Origin: Phycicoccus sp. HDW14
GTDB taxonomy: Bacteria; Actinomycetota; Actinomycetes; Actinomycetales; Dermatophilaceae
NCBI RefSeq assembly: GCF_011383005.1
Contig: NZ_CP049935.1
Coordinates: 682,001-746,000, forward strand
Length of the DNA stretch: 64,000 bases
Direction: 5' to 3'
The notes below the pieces were generated by a model that had not been told where the DNA came from, searched no databases, and worked only from the letters and a program-made list of their open reading frames with translations. Below are positions 39,660 through 49,842 of the stretch, one piece after another (the stretch's first letter is position 1; the number at the start of each line of letters is the position of its first letter). Position numbers and translations under genes: made by a program.

Positions 39660-39701
39660 CCGTCGTCCACAGGGCGGGGTCCGGGCGCCCGTCGTCCACA
39701 G
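39660..39701 (+). repeat. Pair of 13-bp DnaA-box-like repeats, first copy
   Basis: CCGTCGTCCACAG occurs at 39660-39672 and 39689-39701. The core TCGTCCACA is one base from the actinobacterial DnaA box TTGTCCACA. The same 13-mer occurs twice more, inverted, at 45993-46033. Intergenic, between DUF2469 and yraN. Confidence 0.6.
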
Positions 39702-39752
39702 ATGCGCCGGCGGGGGTACCGGGCGGGTGGGCGCCGCGGGTTGGCTCGGGGC

Positions 39753-40138
39753 ATGGACACGACGACGGGCGCCCGGCCCCCGACCGCCGGGCCGGGCTCG
39801 GACGCTACGGCGAGGACCTCGCGGCGCGCTACCTGCGCGAGCAGGGGATGGAGGTGCTCGAGCGCAACTGGCGCTGCGAGCACGGTGAGATCGACATCGT
39901 CGCGCTCGACGCGGGCTGCCTCGTCGTGTGCGAGGTCAAGACCCGTCGCGGCACCGGGTTCGGCGAGCCCGTCGAGGCGGTCACCGTCGCCAAGGCGCTG
40001 CGGCTGCGCCGGCTGGCCGCCGCCTGGCTGCGCGAGCACGGAGGCCACGCGGGGCCGGTCCGCATCGACGTGGTCGGGGTCCTCTGCCGGGCCGGCCACC
40101 CCCCGGAGCTGCGGCACGTCGTCGGGGTGGGGTCGTGA
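39753..40138 (+). CDS. YraN family endonuclease-like protein, apparent frameshift near the start
   Basis: Restored length is 128 residues. The core [26 protein letters not shown] and [20 protein letters not shown] is the YraN (UPF0102) restriction-endonuclease-like fold, with E, D and ExK catalytic-type residues. ATG 39753 is out of frame with the core. One more G in either G3 run at 39789-39796 joins them as [11 protein letters not shown] or TAGPGLGRYGE. A short form would start at ATG 39848 but lose the first catalytic segment. Its stop overlaps the comM GTG. Confidence 0.88.
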
Positions 40139-41682
40139 CGCTCGGGCTGGGGAGCACCCGCTCCGTGGCGCTCACCGGGCTCGAGGGCACGCTGGTCGAG
40201 GTCGAGGCGCACATCGGGCAGGGGCTGCCGTGCTTCACGGTCGGTGGGCTCCCCGACGCCGCCTGCGCCCAGGCACCCGACCGGGTCCGCTCGGCGGCGG
40301 CGAGCTGCGGGGTGCCGGTGCCGCCGCACCGGGTCACCGTCAACCTCTCGCCGGCCTCGATCCCCAAGCGCGGCTCCGGGTTCGACCTCGCCATCGCCGT
40401 GGCCGTGCTGGCCGCCGCCGGGGTGGTCCCGCGCGAGGTGGTGGCCGACGTCGTCCACCTCGCGGAGCTGGCCCTCGACGGCCGGCTGCGCGGGGTGCGC
40501 GGGGTGCTGCCCGCGGTCCTCGAGGCCGCGCGCCGCGGCGTGCAGCACGTCGTCGTCGCCCCCGAGAACGTCGCCGAGGCCCAGCTCGTCGGCGGCCTCA
40601 CCGTGCACGTCGCCGCGTCGCTCGGCGAGGTCGTCCGGTGGTACCGGGAGGCGGCCGAGGGGGCCCCGCTGCCGGTGGCCCCGCCGCGTGCCGACCCGGT
40701 CGCGTCCCCGGGCAGCGGCGGCGACCTCGCCGACGTCGTCGGGCAGCCGGAGGCCCGGGCCGCCCTCGAGCTCGCGGCCACCGGGGCGCACCACCTCCTG
40801 ATGACCGGGCCGCCGGGGGTCGGCAAGACGATGCTCGCCGAGCGGCTCGTCACGGTCCTGCCGCCGCTCAGCCGCGAGGAGGCCCTCGAGGTGCACGCCG
40901 TCCGCTCGCTCGTCGCGCCGGTCGGTGAGGTGTCGGCGCTCGACCGCACGCCGCCGTTCGTCGCGCCGCACCACAGCACGTCGCTCGCGGCGCTGGCCGG
41001 GGGCGGGTCGGGCACCGTGCTGCCGGGGTCGGTGTCGCAGGCGCACCACGGGGTGCTGTTCCTCGACGAGGCACCCGAGTTCCGGACCTCGGTCCTCCAG
41101 GTGCTGCGCCAGCCCGTCGAGTCCGGCGAGGTCGTCATCGCCCGCTCGCGGCAGGTCGTGCGCTACCCGGCGCGCTTCCTGCTCGTGCTCGCGGCCAACC
41201 CGTGCCCGTGCGGCATGTCGTTCGGCAAGGGGGTCGACTGCACCTGCGAGCCCAAGGCGGTGCGCGGCTACCTCGGCAAGCTGTCCGGCCCGCTCCTCGA
41301 CCGTGTCGACCTGCGCGTCCACGTGCCGCCCGTGCGCCGGGCGGCCTTCGCCGAGGAGGCCGGCGAGAGCAGTGCGGCCGTCGCCGCCCGGGTGCTCGCC
41401 GCCCGCGGGGCGCAGGCCGAGCGCTGGTCGGACGGTGGGTGGTCGGTCAACGGGCTCGTGCCGGGGCACGTCCTGCGCCGGCCGCCGTTCCGCCTCCCGG
41501 CCGCGACGACCCTCGCCCTCGACCACGCGCTCGATGCGGGGCGCATCACGCTGCGCGGCTACGACCGGGTGCTGCGGGTCGCGTGGTCCGCCGCCGACCT
41601 GGCCGGGCGCACGTCCCCCGCGCGCGACGACGTCGCGACGGGGCTGGCGCTGCGCCGGTCCGAGGGGGTGGTCGCGGCGTGA
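40135..41682 (+). CDS. comM: YifB/ComM family Mg-chelatase-like AAA ATPase
   Basis: 515 residues. An N-terminal ChlI-type domain ([40 protein letters not shown]) precedes an AAA core with Walker [10 protein letters not shown], Walker [12 protein letters not shown], and ANPCPCG with several cysteines that may bind zinc. Related ComM helicases promote branch migration during natural transformation. Position between yraN and dprA supports this assignment. Confidence 0.92.
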   Translation: MTLGLGSTRSVALTGLEGTLVEVEAHIGQGLPCFTVGGLPDAACAQAPDRVRSAAASCGVPVPPHRVTVNLSPASIPKRGSGFDLAIAVAVLAAAGVVPREVVADVVHLAELALDGRLRGVRGVLPAVLEAARRGVQHVVVAPENVAEAQLVGGLTVHVAASLGEVVRWYREAAEGAPLPVAPPRADPVASPGSGGDLADVVGQPEARAALELAATGAHHLLMTGPPGVGKTMLAERLVTVLPPLSREEALEVHAVRSLVAPVGEVSALDRTPPFVAPHHSTSLAALAGGGSGTVLPGSVSQAHHGVLFLDEAPEFRTSVLQVLRQPVESGEVVIARSRQVVRYPARFLLVLAANPCPCGMSFGKGVDCTCEPKAVRGYLGKLSGPLLDRVDLRVHVPPVRRAAFAEEAGESSAAVAARVLAARGAQAERWSDGGWSVNGLVPGHVLRRPPFRLPAATTLALDHALDAGRITLRGYDRVLRVAWSAADLAGRTSPARDDVATGLALRRSEGVVAA

Positions 41683-42818
41683 GCACCCACGTGCACCCGC
41701 TGGAGCGCGACGACCGCTGGGCCCGAGTCGCCCTGTCCTTCCTCGTCGAGCCGGGCAACCTCGGCATCGTCCAGTCGCTCGCGACCGTCGGGGGAGCACA
41801 GTCACTGGCGGCGGTGCGCGAACGGCGGGCCGGGTCGCCCGAGCTCTACGTGCGCCTGCGCGACCTCGACCTCGAGGCCCTCGTCCGGGGTGTCCGGGAC
41901 GCGGGGGCCCGGGTGCTCGTGCCCGGCGACCCCGAGTGGCCCGACGTCCTCGACCGGCACCGCAAGACGCCGTACTGCCTCTACGTGCGGGGCGACCCCG
42001 ACCTGGCGCGCCTTTCCGAGCGGGCGGTGGCGGTCGTCGGGTCCCGGGCGGCGACCAGCTACGGCCTGCGGGTGGCCGCCGAGCTCGGCGAGGGTCTCGC
42101 CTCCCGCGGCTGGACGGTGGTCAGCGGGGCCGCCTTCGGCATCGACGCGGCGGCGCACCGGGGCGCGCTCTCGGCGGAGGGCTCGACCGTGGCCGTCCTG
42201 GCCTGCGGCGTCGACGTGCCGTACCCGAGGGCCCACGAGCGGCTCATCGACGCCGTCGCCGAGACCGGGTCGGTGGTCAGCGAGGTGCCGCCGGGTGCGG
42301 AGCCGATGCGCGGGCGGTTCCTGGCCCGCAACCGCATCATCGCCCTGCTCGGGCGGGCCACGGTCGTCGTCGAGGCCGGGCTGCGGTCGGGGTCGCTCTC
42401 GACCGCCCGGGAGGCCCGCGACCACCACCTGCCCGTGGGGGCGGTCCCCGGGCCGGTCACGAGTGCGACGTCGGCCGGCTGCCACGAGCTGGTCCGCGAG
42501 ACCGGGGCGGTGATCGTCACCGACGCCGCGGACGCCGCCGAGCTCGCCGCCCGCATCGGCGACGAGCTCGGGCCGCGGCGGGTCGCCCTGCCCCTGGCCA
42601 CCGACGCGCTCGACCCCGTCGAGTACGCGGTGTGGGCCGCGGCACCGGTCCGTCGGCGGGCCAGCGCCGAGCGTCTGGCGGCCGTCTCCGGCAGTGACCC
42701 GGCACGGGTCCCGGCGGCCCTCGCGGTCCTCGAGGCGATGGGCCTGCTCGAGGCCGAGGACGGTCGGTGGCGCAAGACACCGGCGTCGCTCGCCGGCCGG
42801 GCCGGGGACCGAGGGTGA
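41679..42818 (+). CDS. dprA: DNA processing protein DprA
   Basis: Binds incoming single-stranded DNA and loads RecA. It has 379 residues. The Rossmann-like core has [48 protein letters not shown] and VVVEAGLRSGSLSTAREA. A C-terminal winged-helix-like domain follows residue 310. GTG start overlapping the comM stop (GTGA). Confidence 0.94.
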   Translation: MSTHVHPLERDDRWARVALSFLVEPGNLGIVQSLATVGGAQSLAAVRERRAGSPELYVRLRDLDLEALVRGVRDAGARVLVPGDPEWPDVLDRHRKTPYCLYVRGDPDLARLSERAVAVVGSRAATSYGLRVAAELGEGLASRGWTVVSGAAFGIDAAAHRGALSAEGSTVAVLACGVDVPYPRAHERLIDAVAETGSVVSEVPPGAEPMRGRFLARNRIIALLGRATVVVEAGLRSGSLSTAREARDHHLPVGAVPGPVTSATSAGCHELVRETGAVIVTDAADAAELAARIGDELGPRRVALPLATDALDPVEYAVWAAAPVRRRASAERLAAVSGSDPARVPAALAVLEAMGLLEAEDGRWRKTPASLAGRAGDRG

Positions 42819-42946
42819 CCTGCGGGGACGCAACCTGACCGGTCGTCGCCGGGGAGTGCCGGGAAACCGTCCGGCGGGGGATTGGACGAACGGCTGAACC
42901 TCCGGCGGTTCCCGTTGCGCAGGGGTCTCCTCGGTGCGACGGTGTC

Positions 42947-43857
42947 GTGGTGACCGTCGTCCGCCATGAGGTGCTGTCCGCCTTCGAACGCCACCTGCGT
43001 TCCGAGCGTGGCCGCTCCGAGAACACCGTGCGTGCCTACACGCGCGACGTGCGGGCCTTCCTCGACGAGATCGGGGTCCACGACGACGCGCTGCGGAGCG
43101 TCACCCTCGCCGACCTGCGCGGCTGGCTGGGCTCCGTCGCCCGGGGTGGAGCGGCCCGGTCCACCGTGGCGCGCACGTCGGCGTCGCTGCGCACCTTCTT
43201 CCGCTGGTGCCAGCGCACCGGCCGGGTCGAGCACGACCCGTCGCTGCGCCTGGCCGCCCCGAAGCGCCAGCGCACCCTGCCCCGGTGCTGGCCCAGCGCT
43301 CGGCCGCCTCGCTGCTCGACGTCGCGGCGGTGGCCGCGGACGACGACGACCCCGTGCACCTGCGCGACCGGGCGGCCCTCGAGCTGCTCTACGGCACCGG
43401 GATCCGTGTCGGTGAGCTCGCGGGCCTCGACGTCGACGACGTCGACCTCGACCAGCGCGTCCTGCGCGTCGTCGGCAAGGGTGACAAGGAGCGGCGCGTC
43501 CCGTTCGGCGTGCCCGCCCGTGAGGCCGTGCTCGAGTGGCTGTCCCGCGGCCGCCCGGCGCTCGCGACCTCCGGCAGCGGCCCGGCCCTCCTGCTCGGCC
43601 GGCGCGGTCGGCGGGTGGACCCGAGGCAGGTCCGCGAAGCCGTGCACCGCCTCCTCGAGCACGTCCCCGACGCCCCCGACCTGGGCCCGCACGGCCTGCG
43701 CCACAGCGCGGCCACGCACCTGCTCGAAGGGGGCGCCGACCTGCGGATGGTGCAGGAGCTGCTCGGGCACGCCTCGCTCGCGACCACCCAGATCTACACG
43801 CACGTGTCCGTCGACCGGCTCAAGCGGTCCTTCGCCCAGGCGCACCCGCGTGCCTGA
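42947..43857 (+). CDS. xerC: Tyrosine recombinase XerC, one apparent frameshift
   Basis: Resolves chromosome dimers at dif. Restored length is about 302 residues. The N-terminal SAM-like core-binding domain has [23 protein letters not shown]. Catalytic residues are Arg in GTGIRVGEL, Lys in [10 protein letters not shown], HxxR in [12 protein letters not shown], His in LLGHASL and Tyr in TTQIYTHV. The frame breaks at 43280-43283 (CTGCCCCGGTG); one more C gives [18 protein letters not shown] 42947 or 42950 may be the start. The place after dprA is the normal one for a housekeeping Xer, not a phage integrase. Confidence 0.94.
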
Positions 43858-45325
43858 GGCCGGCGGCGACGGCCGTCCGGGCTCCTCGGCCGAGCCCGCG
43901 GCGGAGGCCCCCTACTCCGAGTGGATCTCCGAGGTCCGCCGGCTCTACGTCGAGCCCAAGGGTCCGACCGAGCTGCACCTCGACGCCGAGGACGAGCCCG
44001 AGATCGCGGCGCCCGCCCGCCCGCGGGGTCGTGGGCGGCTGCTCGGCCGCGGACGGCGGCAGCAGGACGGCGCCGGGTCGTCCGCGCCGCCTCCCGCCGC
44101 GGTGCCGGGCCGTCCGAGCCTGGCCGACCTCATCGCCGCCCAGCCGAGTGCTCCCGTCGACCGCGAGACCGCTCCGCCCCCCGTCGCCGTGGTGGAGCCG
44201 GAGCCTGTGGCAGTGGTCGAGCCCGAGCCCGAACCTGAGCCTGTCGCCGTCGCGGAGGCGGAGCCCGTGGCGGTGGTCGAGCCCGAGCCCGAGCCTGTCG
44301 CCGTCGCGGAGCCGGAGCCCGAGCCCGAGCCTGTGGCAGTGGTCGAGCCCCAGCCGGTCGCCGTCGTGGAGTCTGAGCCCGAGCCTGTCGCCGTCGTGGA
44401 GCCGGAGCCGGAGCCGGAGCCTGTGGCAGTGGTCGAGCCCGAGCCGGTCGCGGTCGTGGAGCCCGAGCCTGTGGCAGTGGTCGAGCCGGAGCCCGAGCCC
44501 GTCCGTGGCACCAGTCGTGACCGCGCCCACCATGCCGACCTGACGGCGGACGATCCCTCGTGGCTGGTCGGTGACACCGTCGAGCCGGTGGCCGTCGACG
44601 ACGTCGCGTTCGAGGCCTGGCCCGCCGAGCCGACCCCGGCCCGGGTGAGTACCGACGAGGACCCCGAGTTCGAGGTGTGGCCCGTCGTCGCGGCGCACGA
44701 GCCTGCCGGCGAGGAACCGCTCGCGGAGGACGGCCACACCGAGGCGGTGCGCCGTCGCTCCTGGTGGGACGAGGGCGACCCTGCGGACGACTCCGACCAG
44801 GTCGACGGCACCGGGTCCGTTGTGCCGCAGCCTCTCTCCCTGCCGCCCGAGGTCCGACCCGCGTCCTTCGCGCCGACCGCCGGGGCGGACGAGAACGACG
44901 ACTCCGACGCTGCGGCCGAGCCGGCCCGCCGGTCCGACCGACACCGCTCGACCGGCAGGTCCGCCGGGCGGTCGGCCCGTGGGCCGGTGACGACCCCCGA
45001 GCCGACGACCTCGTGGGGCCTCGACGAGGAGCCGTCCTTCGAGGCGGCCCTGCTCGCCGCCCAGGCGGATGAGGGTCAGCGACCCGGCACGCCCGAACCG
45101 CCGTTGACCCGGGCCGAGAGCCGCGCCGCCGCCCGACGTGCCGAGAAGGCCCGCACCTCACGACGCCGTCGTGCCCTGGTCGCCGCCATCGTCCTGCTCG
45201 TCGTCGTCGCCGCGACGTGGTGGATCCTGCGCCCGCACCAGACGGCCTCGGCCGACACCCCGACGGCCCAGCACGCCGCGGCCGTGCTGCTCGTGGCACA
45301 GCACCCCGGCCTGCAGCGCAGCTGA
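43850..45325 (+). CDS. Acidic Glu-Pro-repeat protein with C-terminal membrane anchor, unknown function
   Basis: 491 residues from GTG 43850, overlapping the xerC stop. The first 60 residues ([20 protein letters not shown], then DAEDEPEI) look like a folded or binding segment. Residues about 110-218 are tandem PVAVVEPEP-type units. More acidic, disordered-looking sequence with several Trp follows. After a basic stretch ([13 protein letters not shown]) comes one membrane helix at about 441-462 and a 29-residue tail. The charge pattern puts the long acidic part in the cytosol. I do not recognise the family. Confidence 0.75.
   Translation: MPEAGGDGRPGSSAEPAAEAPYSEWISEVRRLYVEPKGPTELHLDAEDEPEIAAPARPRGRGRLLGRGRRQQDGAGSSAPPPAAVPGRPSLADLIAAQPSAPVDRETAPPPVAVVEPEPVAVVEPEPEPEPVAVAEAEPVAVVEPEPEPVAVAEPEPEPEPVAVVEPQPVAVVESEPEPVAVVEPEPEPEPVAVVEPEPVAVVEPEPVAVVEPEPEPVRGTSRDRAHHADLTADDPSWLVGDTVEPVAVDDVAFEAWPAEPTPARVSTDEDPEFEVWPVVAAHEPAGEEPLAEDGHTEAVRRRSWWDEGDPADDSDQVDGTGSVVPQPLSLPPEVRPASFAPTAGADENDDSDAAAEPARRSDRHRSTGRSAGRSARGPVTTPEPTTSWGLDEEPSFEAALLAAQADEGQRPGTPEPPLTRAESRAAARRAEKARTSRRRRALVAAIVLLVVVAATWWILRPHQTASADTPTAQHAAAVLLVAQHPGLQRS
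44179..44503 (+). repeat. Tandem repeats encoding PVAVVEPEP-type units
   Basis: Coding repeats of GTGGCAGTGGTCGAGCC and GTCGCCGTSGYGGAG type alternate with GAGCCSGAGCC runs. I count about ten to eleven VAV-plus-acidic units of unequal length. The array could expand, contract or be misassembled. Confidence 0.75.
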
Positions 45326-45326
45326 C

Positions 45327-45941
45327 TCACGGGCCGCCACCCAGCGGGAGCAGCCGCACCCGACCGCCACCGGTGAGCAGGGGCAGCGGGTCGAGGTAGA
45401 CCGGCGGACGTCGTGCGCCGAGGTGAAGGCACCGACCCGCGCCGCAGTGGGGGAGGGCGACCGCCTCGAGCGTCCCCAGCGCGTCACCGACCGCCACCCA
45501 CGACCCGACGGTGACCGACACGGCGACGGGTTCGTACGTGCTGGACAGTCCGTCGGCGTGGGTGACGGTCACGGTGCCCCGGCCGGCGACGACCCCCGCG
45601 TGCGTCACCGTGCCCGCCTCGACGGCCCGGACCACGTCACCCGGAGCCGCCGCCAGGTCGAGGCCGCGGTGCCCCGGACCCCACGGCGACGCCGATGCAT
45701 CGAAGGGGCGGACCACCACCGGTCTCGGTGCGAGCGGCCAGCGCCACCGCGGGACGACGGCGCCCACCCCACCGGACGGCGCGGGTGACGGGACCGCCGG
45801 CGCGAGGACGCCCACCGCATCCGGAGGCGCCCGGAGCGTCGCGAGAACGCCTGCGGCAGAAGGAACCTCGGAGAACGGCGTCGACCCGACGGCCAGCGCC
45901 GCCACGGTGAGCGCGACGGTGAGGAGGCGGGCATCGGTCAT
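45327..45941 (-). CDS. Secreted M23 (LytM) family peptidase
   Basis: 204 residues. An N-terminal signal-like segment (LLTVALTVAALAVGSTPFS) is followed by a Pro/Ala linker and an M23 domain. Zinc ligands are in GHRGLDLAA (HxxxD), and the last is in RCLHLGARR, where the usual HxH is reduced to LHL. Cleaves peptidoglycan cross-bridges or acts as a binding domain if the missing His matters. Such a gene next to rpsB is usual in actinobacteria. It converges with the Glu-Pro protein, one base between stops. Confidence 0.83.
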   Translation of the reverse strand: MTDARLLTVALTVAALAVGSTPFSEVPSAAGVLATLRAPPDAVGVLAPAVPSPAPSGGVGAVVPRWRWPLAPRPVVVRPFDASASPWGPGHRGLDLAAAPGDVVRAVEAGTVTHAGVVAGRGTVTVTHADGLSSTYEPVAVSVTVGSWVAVGDALGTLEAVALPHCGAGRCLHLGARRPPVYLDPLPLLTGGGRVRLLPLGGGP

Positions 45942-45992
45942 GCGACGACCTTCGCCCGGCGGGGCCGACCACCGCGACCCCCGGCCGTCGGG

Positions 45993-46033
45993 CTGTGGAC
46001 GACGGCCCCCGGCGCGTCGCCTGTGGACGACGG
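45993..46033 (-). repeat. Pair of 13-bp DnaA-box-like repeats, second copy, inverted
   Basis: CTGTGGACGACGG, the reverse complement of the 39660 repeat, occurs at 45993-46005 and 46021-46033. The pair spacing is 28 bases here against 29 in the first copy. It fills most of the gap between the M23 and aminotransferase genes. Confidence 0.6.
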
Positions 46034-46041
46034 CCAGCCCG

Positions 46042-47208
46042 TCAGCCGGTGCGCAGTGCCGCCAGCCGCCGGCAGGCCTCGTCGAGCACCTCGTCCTCCT
46101 TGCAGAACGCGAACCGCACGAGGGTGCGCGCGGCGTCGGCGTCGTCGTGGAACACCGACACGGGCACCCCGACGACGCCGGCCCGCTCCGGCAGCTCGTG
46201 GCAGAAGGTCACCGCGTCACTCGCGCCGAGCGGCGCCGCGTCGGCGATGACGAAGTACGTGCCCTGCGGCACCGACACCTCCATCCCCGCGGCCCGCAGC
46301 CCGGAGACCAGCCGGTCACGCTTGGCCTGCAGCGACGACGCGAGGCCCGCGTACACCTCGTCGCCCAACCCGAGCCCGACGGCGACGGCGTGCTGGAACG
46401 GCCCCGACCCCACGTACGTGAGGAACTGCTTGACCGCCCGCACCGCCGCCACGGCCTCCGCCGGCCCCGAGACCCAGCCGACCTTCCAGCCCGTCGTCGA
46501 GAACGTCTTGCCCGCCGACGAGATGGTCAGGGTCCGCTCGCGCATCCCGGGCAGCGTGGCCAGCGGCACGTGCTCGGCGCCGTCGAAGGTCAGGTGCTCG
46601 TAGACCTCGTCGGTGACCACCCACGCGTCGTGCTCGACGGCCAGCGACGCGACGAGCTCGAGCTCCTCGCGCGTGAAGACCTTGCCGGTCGGGTTGTGCG
46701 GGCTGTTGAGCAGGACGACCCGCGTGCGCGCCGAGAACGCCGCCCGCAGCGACTCCTCGTCGACCGCGAAGTCGGGGAAGCGCAGCACCGACGTCCGCCG
46801 CACCCCACCGGCGAGGGCGATGGTCGCCGCGTACGAGTCGTAGTACGGCTCGAAGGTGACGACCTCGTCGCCCGGCCGGACCAGCGCGAGCACGGTCGCC
46901 GCGATGGCCTCGGTGGCGCCGACGGTCACGAGCACCTCACGGGCCGGGTCGGTCGCCAGCCCGTAGAACCGCGACTGGTGCTCGGCGACGGCCGAGAGCA
47001 GCGCCGGCACACCCGGCCCGGGCGGGTACTGGTTCAGCCCCGACCCGATGGCCGCCACCGCGGCGTCGAGCACCTCCTGCGGCCCGTCGGTGTCGGGGAA
47101 GCCCTGGCCGAGGTTGATCGCGCCGTGCTCGGCCGCGAGGGCCGACATCGTCGCGAAGATCGTCGTGCCGAACGGTGCGAGCGCCGGATGGCCGGGTGTC
47201 GAGGGCAT
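46042..47208 (-). CDS. PLP-dependent aminotransferase, class I/II
   Basis: A 388-residue fold-type I aminotransferase. The PLP lysine is in SSAGKTFSTTGWKVGW. The Asn/Asp/Tyr PLP contacts are in NSPHNPTGKVF and WVVTDEVYEHL, and the tail Arg is in LVRFAFCK. The overall pattern is closest to the DapC / methionine-type aminotransferases found in actinobacteria (N-succinyldiaminopimelate as one possible substrate). The start follows a -10 hexamer by 6 bases. Confidence 0.88.
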   Translation of the reverse strand: MPSTPGHPALAPFGTTIFATMSALAAEHGAINLGQGFPDTDGPQEVLDAAVAAIGSGLNQYPPGPGVPALLSAVAEHQSRFYGLATDPAREVLVTVGATEAIAATVLALVRPGDEVVTFEPYYDSYAATIALAGGVRRTSVLRFPDFAVDEESLRAAFSARTRVVLLNSPHNPTGKVFTREELELVASLAVEHDAWVVTDEVYEHLTFDGAEHVPLATLPGMRERTLTISSAGKTFSTTGWKVGWVSGPAEAVAAVRAVKQFLTYVGSGPFQHAVAVGLGLGDEVYAGLASSLQAKRDRLVSGLRAAGMEVSVPQGTYFVIADAAPLGASDAVTFCHELPERAGVVGVPVSVFHDDADAARTLVRFAFCKEDEVLDEACRRLAALRTG

Positions 47209-47214
47209 GCCCGC

Positions 47215-47220
47215 AGGCTA
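47215..47220 (-). promoter_or_regulatory. -10 hexamer TAGCCT, leaderless start of the aminotransferase
   Basis: On the minus strand TAGCCT lies 6 bases before ATG 47208. It overlaps the stop codon of the upstream MFS gene. Confidence 0.5.
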
Positions 47221-48485
47221 GGCGGCCGCCGCGTCGGCGTGCGCGATGTGCTCGAGCTGGCGCCACACGAGCAGGAGCGTGACGCCCGAGCCGACGAACG
47301 CGAACCAGAACGGCGCCGCCGCACCGAACCGCTCGGCGATGACCCCGCCGAGCAGCTGGCCGACGAGCAGTCCGCCGACCAGCCCGACCCAGTAGACCGA
47401 CCCGACCCGCCCCTGCAGCTCCAGCGGGGTCGCCCGCTGGCGGACCGCCGAGGACAGCGAGCCCCAGACGAACGCGTACCCCCGAACAGCACCATGATCC
47501 CGAGCGCCACGGCCCACACGGTGGTCACGGCCAGCGCGAGGTGGGTCAGCACCTCCAGCAGCAGGCAGGCCTTCATGAGCCGGGCCAGCGCCACGTGCCG
47601 CTCGAGCCATCCGTAGGACAGCACCGACACGATGCCGCCGACCGCCGAGGCCGTCGCGAGCAGCCCGAAGCCGATCGCGTCGACCCCGAGCCGCTCCTGC
47701 GCCCAGTAGACGAGGACGCCCCACGGTGCGCCCCACGTGATGTTGAAGACGAGGATGACGACGGTCAGCGTGCGCACGGGTGCGTTGTGCGCGATCCAGC
47801 GCAGGCCGTCGACGATGTCGCGCCCGACGTGCTGGTCCGGGTGCTCGCGCTCGACCGCGGGCAGGCGCACCCGCGCGAAGAGCCCGATGGCCAGGAGCAG
47901 GCTGAGCACCTGCACCCCGAAGGGCACGGCCGACCCCAGTGCGAACAGCGCCGCCCCGACCGCCGGCCCGATGAGCTGGTTGCCGACGAGGAACCCCGAC
48001 ATCTGCCGGGCGTTGGCCAGCCCGAGGTCCTCGCTGCGCACGAGCATCGGGAGGACGGCGCGCCATCCGGTGTCGGCGAACACCTCGGCCGTGCCGACGA
48101 GCAGCAGCAGCCCGAGCAGGAGGCCGATCGACAGCGTCCCCGTGAGGAGGGCTCCGACGAGGAGCAGGAGCACGACCACCCGCGCGGCGTTCGCGGCCAT
48201 GACGACCCGGCGCCGGTCGACCCGGTCGGCCACCGCCCCCGCGTAGAGCCCGATGACCAGCCCGGGCAGCCGCTGGACCACGGCCGCGGCGGCGATGAGG
48301 ACGGGGGAGCGGGTCTGGGTCGCGACGAGCAGCGGGCCGGCGGCCAGCGCGATGCCGTCGCCGATCTGGCCGACCCACGAGGACGCGAGGTTCCACCGGA
48401 AGGCGGTGCCCATCCGTGGCGGCACGACGATGTCGACCAGGCGCCCCACCGGCCCGCTCGCCGCCCGCCCCTCGTCCGTGCCCAC
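47218..48485 (-). CDS. MFS transporter, one apparent frameshift
   Basis: Restored length is 422 residues with about twelve membrane helices. [21 protein letters not shown] and [20 protein letters not shown] are typical of the MFS_3-like exporters. The frame breaks at 47479-47483 on the plus strand (C5). One more base gives [15 protein letters not shown] and joins the last three helices. GTG 48485 is the chosen start; a shorter form from the ATG about 24 codons on is possible. The substrate is unknown. Confidence 0.85.
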
Positions 48486-48815
48486 GAGGACGGGACGCTA
48501 CCCGCGGACGGCCCCGGCCGGCACGTCCGGTGCCGGGCGATGGCCCCTCCGACCGATTTCGCCCCCGGGCCCAGCGCCCCGTACGATGTCGGGTGGCCCT
48601 CGTGTGCTCGCACGCGGAGGCCGACATCTCGCGCGTTCACCCTCCCTGCGACGACGTACTCGTCCGAGCAGGGGCGCACCACGGCAGTGGCGGCCGAGAC
48701 CTCATGTGGGGTCACGACCGTCCGGGGTGCGTCCGGACGCCAGGCAGGTGGGTCCACCCCTCGGGGCCCGGGCACCACCGACGAAACTGACAACCACAGA
48801 TATAGGAGAACGACG
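48486..48815 (+). other. Intergenic region and leader of rpsB
   Basis: 330 bases without a convincing gene. TACGAT (48583-48588) is a fair -10 for rpsB, without a clear -35; it would leave a leader of about 220 bases. The ribosome-binding site TAGGAGAA is at about 48803-48810. Several GC-rich inverted segments exist, but none is strong enough to name. Confidence 0.5.
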
Positions 48816-49793
48816 ATGGCCGTCGTCACCATGCGCCAGCTCCTCGAGAGCGGCGTCCACTTCGGGCACCAGACCCGACGCTGGAACCCGAAGATGAAGC
48901 GCTTCATCATGACCGAGCGCAACGGGATCTACATCATCGACCTGCAGCAGTCGGTGACGTACATCAACAACGCGTTCGAGTTCGTCAAGGAGACCGTCGC
49001 CCACGGCGGCACCATCCTCTTCGTCGGCACCAAGCGCCAGGCCCAGGAGCCCATCGCCGAGCAGGCGACGCGCGTCGGGATGCCGTACGTCAACCACCGC
49101 TGGCTCGGTGGCATGCTCACCAACTTCCAGACGATCTCCAAGCGCCTCACGCGCCTCAAGGAGCTCGAGGAGATCAACTTCGACGACGTGGCCGGGTCCG
49201 GCCGCACGAAGAAGGAGCTCCTCATGATGAAGCGTGAGAAGGACAAGCTCGAGAAGACCCTCGGCGGTATCCGCTCGATGGCCAAGGTCCCCTCCGCGGT
49301 GTGGATCGTCGACACCAAGAAGGAGCACCTCGCCGTCGACGAGGCCCGCAAGCTCGGCCTGCCCGTCATCGCGATCCTCGACACCAACTGCGACCCCGAC
49401 GAGGTCGACTACAAGATCCCCGGCAACGACGACGCCATCCGCTCGGTCACGCTGCTGACCCGGGTCATCGCCGACGCCGTCGCCGAGGGCCTCATCAGCC
49501 GCTCCGGTGGCCAGGCCGCCGCGGGCGACACCGCCGCCGAGGAGCCGCTGGCCGACTGGGAGCGCGAGCTGCTCTCCGGTGACGCCGACCAGGCCGCCGA
49601 GGCCGCCGCCCCCGAGGCCGGCGAGACCGCTGCCGCCACCGCGCCGGAGGCCGCCGAGGCCGCCCCGGCCGAGGCTGCCGCCGAGACCGCCGAGACCACG
49701 GCCGCCCCCGAGGCCACCGAGGTCGAGGTCACCGAGGCGCCCGCCGCCGAGGAGCAGGTCGAGGCCGAGGCCGCTCCGGCCGAGCAGGCCTGA
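48816..49793 (+). CDS. rpsB: 30S ribosomal protein S2 with acidic Ala-rich tail
   Basis: 325 residues. The first 235 or so are S2 ([25 protein letters not shown], then the [11 protein letters not shown] and [17 protein letters not shown] segments). The remaining 85 residues are Ala/Glu-rich and probably disordered, longer than in most bacteria. A good ribosome-binding site precedes ATG 48816. Forms the rpsB-tsf operon. Confidence 0.97.
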   Translation: MAVVTMRQLLESGVHFGHQTRRWNPKMKRFIMTERNGIYIIDLQQSVTYINNAFEFVKETVAHGGTILFVGTKRQAQEPIAEQATRVGMPYVNHRWLGGMLTNFQTISKRLTRLKELEEINFDDVAGSGRTKKELLMMKREKDKLEKTLGGIRSMAKVPSAVWIVDTKKEHLAVDEARKLGLPVIAILDTNCDPDEVDYKIPGNDDAIRSVTLLTRVIADAVAEGLISRSGGQAAAGDTAAEEPLADWERELLSGDADQAAEAAAPEAGETAAATAPEAAEAAPAEAAAETAETTAAPEATEVEVTEAPAAEEQVEAEAAPAEQA

Positions 49794-49842
49794 GCCACAG
49801 CGCAACCCGCCCACCGCTAGTAGGAAAGAGCGAAGACAACAC

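Noticed and set aside
42861-42913. Imperfect hairpin between dprA and xerC (GGGAAaCCG with CGGTTCCC)
   Set aside because: The stem needs several bulges and has no U-tract, so it is too weak to call a terminator.
42947-43857. XerC as an integrase marking a mobile element
   Set aside because: It follows comM and dprA and precedes rpsB, the usual housekeeping order; no attachment repeats or phage genes were seen.
44179-44503. Glu-Pro coding repeats as a noncoding minisatellite
   Set aside because: The units keep the reading frame and are followed by unique coding sequence with a membrane helix, so they belong to a protein.
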